Source: Marinobacterium nitratireducens (GTDB lineage Bacteria; Pseudomonadota; Gammaproteobacteria; Pseudomonadales; Balneatricaceae). Taken from it: a stretch of 64,000 nucleotides of DNA. Below are positions 58,630-64,000 of the stretch, in pieces. The stretch is from positions 504,705-568,704 of the forward strand of contig NZ_BMLT01000003.1 of assembly GCF_014645375.1 (NCBI RefSeq), written 5' to 3'. The position numbers and the translations under genes are program-made. How positions within the stretch are numbered: position 1 is the stretch's first letter; each line of letters opens with the position of its first letter. The notes beneath the pieces were generated by a model. The model had not been told where the DNA came from. It did not search any database and was given only the letters and a program-made list of their open reading frames with translations.

Positions 58630-60777
58630 ATGAGCGACAATTACTTCGACAGCGCCTGGTACCGCGTCCGCCACCTGCGGCTGCAGCTGCGCAGCCACGC
58701 CCGCACGCACCGCCAGGTTTACCGCGGCCAGACCTGGTTCGTGGTCCAGGATCCGCAGTCCGGCCAGTTTCACCGTCTCTCCCCCAGCGCCAACCTTTTC
58801 GTATCACTGCTCGACGGCGAACGCAGCGTTGACGACGCCTGGCAGGAGCTGGGCAAAAGGCTGGGCAACGAGCAGCCCGGCCAGGCCGAGGTGATTCGCC
58901 TGCTGTCGCAGCTGCATCGCGCCGACCTGCTGATCGGCGACCGGCTGCCGGACCTCGACGAAACCGGCCGGCGTGCGCGCCGGTTGCGCCGCAGCCGCCT
59001 CGGGCAACGCCTGCGAAATCCGCTGGCGGTACGTCTGCCACTGCTCGACCCGGACGCCTTTCTGCGCCGCACCGCGCCACTGGTGCGCTGGATCTTCGGC
59101 CCGCCGGGCATTGTGCTCTGGTGTCTGCTGGTGCCGGGAGCGGCGCTGCTGGCACTGCTCAACTGGAGCGAACTGACGCACAACGTCGTCGATCGAGTGC
59201 TATCCGCCGGCAACATTCTGCTGATGATCGCCGCCTATCTGGTGGTGAAAACACTGCATGAACTCGGGCATGGCTATGCGGTGCGGCGCTGGGGCGGCGA
59301 AGTGCACGAAATCGGCCTGATGTTCCTGGTGTTCATGCCGGTGCCCTACGTCGACGCCTCGGCGTCGTCCGCGTTTCGCTCCAAATGGCAGCGCGCGGCG
59401 GTCGCCAGTGCCGGCATCATCGTCGAGCTGTTCCTGGCTGCACTGGCGACCCTGGCCTGGGTCCTGATGGAACCGGGGCTGGCCCGCGCCTTCGCCTTCA
59501 ACGTTATGGCCATCGCCGGCGTTTCCACCTTCCTGTTCAACGGCAATCCGCTGCTGCGTTTCGACGGCTATTATGTGCTCAGCGACCTGATCGAGATACC
59601 GAATCTCGGCAAACGTGCCAACGAGTACTTCTTCTACCTGCTCAAAACCCGACTGCTCGGCCTGAACGGCCAGCGCTCGCCGGTGCAGGCCCCGGGCGAA
59701 GCCCGCTGGCTGCTTGGCTACAGCATCTCGTCCTTCTGCTACCGGCTCATGCTGATGGCCTGGATCGCCTGGTTCCTGCTCACCAAGGTGCCGGTGGCGG
59801 GGGTTCTGCTTGCCGCCTACATGCTGTTCAACAGTCTGCTGCTGCCACTGGCGCGGGGCCTGAAGTTTCTGCTGATGAGCCCTTCGCTGCAGGGCCGACG
59901 GCGCTACAGCCTGCTGCTGAGCGGATCGCTGGCCGCCGCACTTGCCCTGCTGCTCGGCGTCGTGCCGCTGCCTTATTCAACGCTGGTGGTGGGCGTGGTC
60001 TGGGTGCCCGAGGAAGCCTCGCTGCGCACCGAAACCGACGGCACCGTGGCCGAGGTATTGGCCGCGCCTAACAGCTTCGTGCGCAGCGGCACACCGCTGA
60101 TCCGGCTTGAGGATCCGCTGTTGCACACCGATATCCGCATTCTCGAGGCTGAGCGGCGTGAACTCGAGGCTCGCCTGCAGGCGGCGCGCCAGAACGACCA
60201 GGTACAGGTGCGGATGATTCAGGAGCAGCTGCGCCGCACCGCCGCCGCGCTCGAGCTGTTGCAGGAACGCGCGGCGCGACTTGTACTTGTCGCGCGCAAC
60301 GACGGTATCTTCACGGTACAGGCCCCGGAAGATCTGCCGGGACGGTACTTCCCCCGAGGTACCCCGCTGGCTCACGTCATCGGCGAGCGCCAGACGCTGA
60401 TTCAGACCCTCATCGATCAGAGCGCCATCGAGCTGGTCCGCGACCACACCCGGCAGGTCGACGTGCGCTTCGTCCAGCACATCGAAACCGCACTGCCGGC
60501 GCAGGTCACCCGGGACACCCCGGCGGCCGTCGACAATGTGCCGCCCCAGGCGCTGGCACTGGTCGACGGCGGCCGTATCGCACTGGATCCGGAGGATCCG
60601 CAGCGCAAGCGTCTGCTTGAGCGTATGTTCAGGCTCGAGCTGAAGCTGCAGCAGTCACCGCCGGACGGCGTCATCGGCGAACGTGTGCATATCCGTTTCG
60701 ACCATGGCGCCCAACCATTGCTGCCGCGGCTGGTACGCAGCCTGCGTCAGCTGTTCCTGGCCCGTATCAATGCCTGA
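58630..60777 (+). CDS. M50-type membrane metalloprotease with PqqD-like and lipoyl domains
   Basis: A 715-residue polytopic protein. Residues ~25-115 look like a PqqD-type peptide-binding domain (HRLSPSANLFVSLLDGERS). The M50 site-2-protease core follows, with HELGH (210-214) in one helix and the second metal ligand in NPLLRFDGYYVLSDL (Asp312), among about eight membrane helices. From ~450 it continues as a lipoyl/HlyD-like domain with a coiled coil (LRTETDGTVAEVLAAPNSFVRSG; LVARNDGIFTVQAP). Similar M50-HlyD fusions occur beside HlyD genes; the substrate is unknown. Its stop overlaps the start of the SecA-like gene. Confidence 0.85.
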   Translation: MSDNYFDSAWYRVRHLRLQLRSHARTHRQVYRGQTWFVVQDPQSGQFHRLSPSANLFVSLLDGERSVDDAWQELGKRLGNEQPGQAEVIRLLSQLHRADLLIGDRLPDLDETGRRARRLRRSRLGQRLRNPLAVRLPLLDPDAFLRRTAPLVRWIFGPPGIVLWCLLVPGAALLALLNWSELTHNVVDRVLSAGNILLMIAAYLVVKTLHELGHGYAVRRWGGEVHEIGLMFLVFMPVPYVDASASSAFRSKWQRAAVASAGIIVELFLAALATLAWVLMEPGLARAFAFNVMAIAGVSTFLFNGNPLLRFDGYYVLSDLIEIPNLGKRANEYFFYLLKTRLLGLNGQRSPVQAPGEARWLLGYSISSFCYRLMLMAWIAWFLLTKVPVAGVLLAAYMLFNSLLLPLARGLKFLLMSPSLQGRRRYSLLLSGSLAAALALLLGVVPLPYSTLVVGVVWVPEEASLRTETDGTVAEVLAAPNSFVRSGTPLIRLEDPLLHTDIRILEAERRELEARLQAARQNDQVQVRMIQEQLRRTAAALELLQERAARLVLVARNDGIFTVQAPEDLPGRYFPRGTPLAHVIGERQTLIQTLIDQSAIELVRDHTRQVDVRFVQHIETALPAQVTRDTPAAVDNVPPQALALVDGGRIALDPEDPQRKRLLERMFRLELKLQQSPPDGVIGERVHIRFDHGAQPLLPRLVRSLRQLFLARINA

Positions 60778-62755
60778 GCTGGCCGCCCCGTCCATCCGCA
60801 TCCCGGCCATCGACGCCTATCGCGACGTGCGGGCCGAGCGCGAAAGCACCGCGGACCGGCTCGGCCGTGCCGCCGGCGCCTGGTGGGTTCGAGGCGGCAA
60901 CCGGCGACGCTTGCGCAGGCTCAGGTCTCTGGTGCGCCAGGCGGCCCTGCACGAGGAACGCCTCGGCGCGGCCACCCATGCGGAACTGACCGCGGAGTTC
61001 GCTTCGCTGGCGCCGCGTCTGCGCCGCACCGGGGGCTTTCCGCTGGCGGAGACGGGGCTGGCCTTCGCCATCCTGCGCGAGGCCGCGGACCGGGTGCTTC
61101 AGCAGCGTCCCTACGAGGTCCAGCTGGCCGGGGCCTTCAGCCTGCTCAGTGGTAACATCGCCGAAATGCAGACCGGCGAGGGCAAGACCCTGACCGCCGC
61201 GCTGGCCGCGGCCACCGCGGCGCTGGCCGGCCAGCCGGTGCACCTGGTGACGGTCAACGACTACCTGGCGCAGCGGGATGCGCAGACGCTCGGCCCGCTG
61301 TACCGTTTCCTGGGACTCTCGGTGGGCCTGGCGCTGGCCAGTCAGACACCGGACGAGCGCCGCCAGGCTTACCGCGCCGACATCGCCTACTGCACCAACA
61401 AGACCCTGACCTTCGACTACCTGCGCGACCAGATCAGGCTCAAGTTTCAGGCCAACCCGCTCAAACAGCGTCTCGACGGTCTCTACGGCGAACAGGGCAT
61501 CAGTTCGCAGCTGCTGCTGCGCGGCCTGCACTTCGCCATCATCGACGAAGCCGACAGCATTCTGGTCGACGAAGCCCGCACACCGCTGCTGATTTCGGAA
61601 CCCGTGGCGCGCGCCTTCGACCCCGACAGCCTCGAAGCGGCGCTGCATATCGCCCGGCTGCTGCAACCGAGGCGGGATTATCGGCTGATGCCGGAGCTGC
61701 GCCGGCTCGAGCTGACGCCCGACGGCGAACTGCAGCTCGAGCGTCTGGCGACGGGGCGGGACGGTAACTGGGCCATCGCGGCCTGGCGCCGGGAACTGGT
61801 GCTGACCGCCCTTTCGGCGCTCAAGCTGTTCCATCGCGACGAGCATTACCTGGTCGACGACGACAGTGTGCATATCGTCGACGAGTCCACCGGGCGCGTC
61901 ATGGCTGACCGCTTCTGGCACGAGCCGCTGCATCAGCTGATCGAGCTCAAGGAGGGCTGCCCGCCGTCCGACGGGCGCGTCACCGTCGCACGCATGAGTT
62001 ACCAGAAGTTCTTTCGCCGCTACGCCCGCCTGGCCGGAATGACCGGTACCGCGCGCGATGTCGAGCTGGAGTTATGGCGCGTCTACGGTCTGGCGGTGAC
62101 GCGGCTGCCGACCCACCGCCCGTGCCAGCGCCGAGACCTTGGCGAACGCCTGTACCCTGGCGAAGACGAAAAATGGTCGGCAATCGCCGAGCGCGCGGCG
62201 CAACTGCAGCGCCAGGGCCGTGCCATACTGATTGGCACCCGCACCGTCAGCGCCTCGCGGCGAGCCGCCGACCACCTGGACCGGCTGGGCCTCGACTATC
62301 GGCTGCTGAACGCCTCCCAGGACCGCGAGGAAGCCATGATTATCGCCCAAGCGGGACAACCCGGACGCATTACGCTGGCCACCAACATGGCCGGACGCGG
62401 CACCGATATCGTGCCGGACGCTTCGGTGCTGGCGCAGGGCGGACTGCATATCATCCTCTCGGAGCGGCATGAATCCGCGCGCATCGACAAGCAGCTGCAG
62501 GGGCGCAGTGCCCGTCAGGGGCAACCCGGCAGTTTCGAGGCCATGCTGTCACTGGACGACGCCCTGCTCGGCCAGGGTGCCGCTGCCGGCTGGCTGCGAC
62601 GCGGTCCGCCCTGGATTCGCGACTGCCTTGGCGGCCGGCTGATGAAAATGGCGCAACGGCAGACGGAACGGCGCCACAGCCGCATGCGCTGGCAGGTACT
62701 GCGTGCCGACGATGAACTCGATGACCTGCTGGCCTTCGCCGGCCGGCCCGAATGA
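60770..62755 (+). CDS. Short SecA-like ATPase
   Basis: A 661-residue SecA-family motor starting at ATG 60770, overlapping the previous stop. Walker A is MQTGEGKT (133-140) and the DEAD box is DEADSILVDEARTPLLIS (from Asp259). RLAGMTGTA, NMAGRGTDI and ERHESARIDKQLQGRSARQG are the other signature blocks. The preprotein cross-linking and helical regions are shortened and the C-terminal SecB/zinc tail is absent; housekeeping SecA has about 900 residues. It is a SecA2-like accessory motor by motifs, in an operon with M50 and HlyD proteins rather than a SecY2. It probably drives export of a specific substrate. Confidence 0.88.
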   Translation: MPELAAPSIRIPAIDAYRDVRAERESTADRLGRAAGAWWVRGGNRRRLRRLRSLVRQAALHEERLGAATHAELTAEFASLAPRLRRTGGFPLAETGLAFAILREAADRVLQQRPYEVQLAGAFSLLSGNIAEMQTGEGKTLTAALAAATAALAGQPVHLVTVNDYLAQRDAQTLGPLYRFLGLSVGLALASQTPDERRQAYRADIAYCTNKTLTFDYLRDQIRLKFQANPLKQRLDGLYGEQGISSQLLLRGLHFAIIDEADSILVDEARTPLLISEPVARAFDPDSLEAALHIARLLQPRRDYRLMPELRRLELTPDGELQLERLATGRDGNWAIAAWRRELVLTALSALKLFHRDEHYLVDDDSVHIVDESTGRVMADRFWHEPLHQLIELKEGCPPSDGRVTVARMSYQKFFRRYARLAGMTGTARDVELELWRVYGLAVTRLPTHRPCQRRDLGERLYPGEDEKWSAIAERAAQLQRQGRAILIGTRTVSASRRAADHLDRLGLDYRLLNASQDREEAMIIAQAGQPGRITLATNMAGRGTDIVPDASVLAQGGLHIILSERHESARIDKQLQGRSARQGQPGSFEAMLSLDDALLGQGAAAGWLRRGPPWIRDCLGGRLMKMAQRQTERRHSRMRWQVLRADDELDDLLAFAGRPE

Positions 62756-62768
62756 CGGAGCCCCCAAA

Positions 62769-63605
62769 ATGTACTTACGCTGTCTCGCGCTATCCTTTGC
62801 CAGCCTGATGCTTCAGGTCACCGAGGCCTCGGCCGCGGCCTACGACTGCGTCATCGATCCGTCGAAGGAAATCCGCATCGCAAGTCCCGTAAGAGGCATT
62901 CTCGACGAGGTGCTGGTCGACCGGGGCGAAAAGGTAGAGAAAGGCCAGGTAATTGCCCGGCTGAAATCCTCGGTGGAGTCGACCACCGTGGACCTGCTCA
63001 AGCTGCGCGCCGAGAACTCGGCACTGATCGACGTCGAGCGCGAACAGGTGGCGCTCAGCGGCAAGAGCCTCCAGCGCGCCCAGCGGCTGCGGCAGACCAA
63101 CGCCATCTCCCAGCAGCAGCTCGACGAACTGGACGCCGATCACCGTATCCAGCAGCGGGAACTGGCCCAGGTCAGACAGAACCAGCGCGTGACCGAAATG
63201 GAGCTGGCACGGGCAAAGGCCGAACTGGACCTGCGCACCATTCGCAGCCCCAACGACGGTATCATCGTCGAACGCGCGCTCTCCGGCGGCGAGTTCGTCA
63301 ACGAGGACGCCCACATAGTGGTATTGGTGACGCTGGATCCGCTCTACGTCGAAACCTTCGTGCCGGTCGGCATGTACCGCAGCCTGCACACAGGCCAGTC
63401 CGCGACGGTCGAACCGGTTGCACCGTTCGAAGGCCGGTATCCGGCGCAGGTCAAGGTGGTCGACTCGGTATTCGACGCGGCCAGCGGCACCGTCGGCGTG
63501 CGCCTTGAAATGCCCAACCAGGACCACAAGCTGCCGGGCGGCCTGCGCTGCAAGGTCACCTTCGAGGAAAGCCTCGCCGCGGGCAGCGAAACAGCCGGTA
63601 AATAA
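62769..63605 (+). CDS. HlyD-type periplasmic adaptor
   Basis: A 278-residue adaptor starting at ATG 62769 (GGAG 8 bases upstream). It has a signal peptide (LALSFASLMLQVTEASA), then a lipoyl half-motif (ASPVRGILDEVLVDRGEKVEKGQVIARL), a long coiled coil (about 85-165), the second lipoyl half (TIRSPNDGIIVERALSGGEF) and a beta-barrel domain. It lacks the N-terminal membrane helix of classical HlyD and resembles RND-type adaptors. It is the last gene of the operon, 13 bases after the SecA-like gene; no TolC-like gene is visible before the window ends. Confidence 0.88.
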   Translation: MYLRCLALSFASLMLQVTEASAAAYDCVIDPSKEIRIASPVRGILDEVLVDRGEKVEKGQVIARLKSSVESTTVDLLKLRAENSALIDVEREQVALSGKSLQRAQRLRQTNAISQQQLDELDADHRIQQRELAQVRQNQRVTEMELARAKAELDLRTIRSPNDGIIVERALSGGEFVNEDAHIVVLVTLDPLYVETFVPVGMYRSLHTGQSATVEPVAPFEGRYPAQVKVVDSVFDAASGTVGVRLEMPNQDHKLPGGLRCKVTFEESLAAGSETAGK

Positions 63606-63611
63606 CGGCTC

Positions 63612-64000
63612 GTAGGAGCCCGGTCCCCGGGCGAACCGGGGCCGGGCTTCGACGCTCGGGGTCTGCCCCGCCCCCAAAAAGATCGCCCGCGGAGCGGGCT
63701 CCTACACCCGATTCGCAGGTCCTGCCGAACCGTGGGAGCCGCGCCCCGCGGCGAATCGAATCGGGCATCGTGCCAAAGCGTTCGCGGCGGGGAAGTGCCC
63801 GTACGTTTGGGTGCGCCGCTCCCACGAAACAGCTGTAGGAGCCCGGTCCCCGGGCGAACCGATACCGGGCTTCGACGACCTGGATGTGCCCCGCTCGCGA
63901 AAAGATCGCCTGCGGAGCGGGCTCCTACACCCGATTCGCAGGTCCTGCCGAACCGTGGGAGCCGCGTCCCGCGGCGAATCGAATCGGGCACCGAGCCCAA
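63612..64000 (-). repeat. Inverted copy of the ~223-bp REP super-repeat array
   Basis: The reverse complement of the array at 55988-56685. GTAGGAGCCCGGTCCCCGGG anchors at 63612 and 63835 (period 223), and the linkers and other palindromes match in inverted order. The array runs off the window end. It starts 6 bases after the HlyD stop. Confidence 0.93.

Noticed and set aside
60770..62755. Housekeeping SecA
   Set aside because: It is about 240 residues too short, lacks the C-terminal SecB/zinc tail, and lies in an operon with M50 and HlyD proteins.

Overview
The window looks like chromosomal DNA from a GC-rich gammaproteobacterium. The evidence is an Xps-type type II secretion (T2SS) operon in the order E-F-G-H-I-J-K-L-M-N-D, a gspAB pair, wax-ester/triacylglycerol synthase (WS/DGAT) genes with a phasin-like protein, and REP palindromes with a REP-associated tyrosine transposase (RAYT). 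These traits are typical of marine or hydrocarbon-associated lineages. Genus cannot be decided from the sequence alone.

Layout. (1) 1-3.4 kb is the end of an integrated element: three small regulator-like or unknown genes, an AlpA-like regulator, an excisionase-like protein and a tyrosine integrase. The integrase stops 35 bp from the 3' end of a tRNA-Thr(CGT) gene, the probable insertion site. (2) 3.6-8.0 kb holds gspAB and, divergently, a VpsR-like sigma-54 activator. (3) 8.0-29.4 kb is an extracellular-protein island. Three plus-strand secreted proteins (one with dockerin-like EF-hands, two paralogous M11-type metalloproteases) each sit behind a near-identical class I c-di-GMP (GEMM) riboswitch. 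They alternate with three large minus-strand surface proteins that share an N-terminal head and carry variable Ig/prealbumin-like stalks. A membrane-anchored HEAT-like protein and a DsbA-like oxidoreductase lie among them. (4) 30.1-42.5 kb is the T2SS operon, interrupted between gspK and gspL by a RAYT gene and a REP array with a 165-bp super-repeat. (5) 42.7-53.3 kb carries a PMP-like beta-helix protein, a TetR regulator, a phasin-like protein, three WS/DGAT-family proteins and three alpha/beta hydrolases. One WS/DGAT and one HSL-type hydrolase have lost catalytic residues. (6) 53.4-56.0 kb has a CofD-like protein of the GAK type and an EAL/YkuI_C c-di-GMP phosphodiesterase. (7) 56.0-64.0 kb is a four-gene operon (GAF-HlyD, PqqD/M50/lipoyl, short SecA-like ATPase, HlyD) bracketed by inverted arrays of a ~223-bp REP super-repeat.

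How it fits together (inference): c-di-GMP, sensed by three riboswitches and possibly by the VpsR-like activator, and degraded by enzymes such as the EAL protein, would tune secreted proteases and a matrix protein exported through the T2SS encoded alongside. Sigma-54-like promoters precede two of the minus-strand genes or operons. The 42.7-53.3 kb block is a neutral-lipid storage module; a 19-bp box shared upstream of the phasin and the third WS/DGAT suggests co-regulation. The SecA/M50/HlyD operon at 56.7-63.6 kb matches no characterised system I can name and is the best candidate here for an undescribed export or processing machine.
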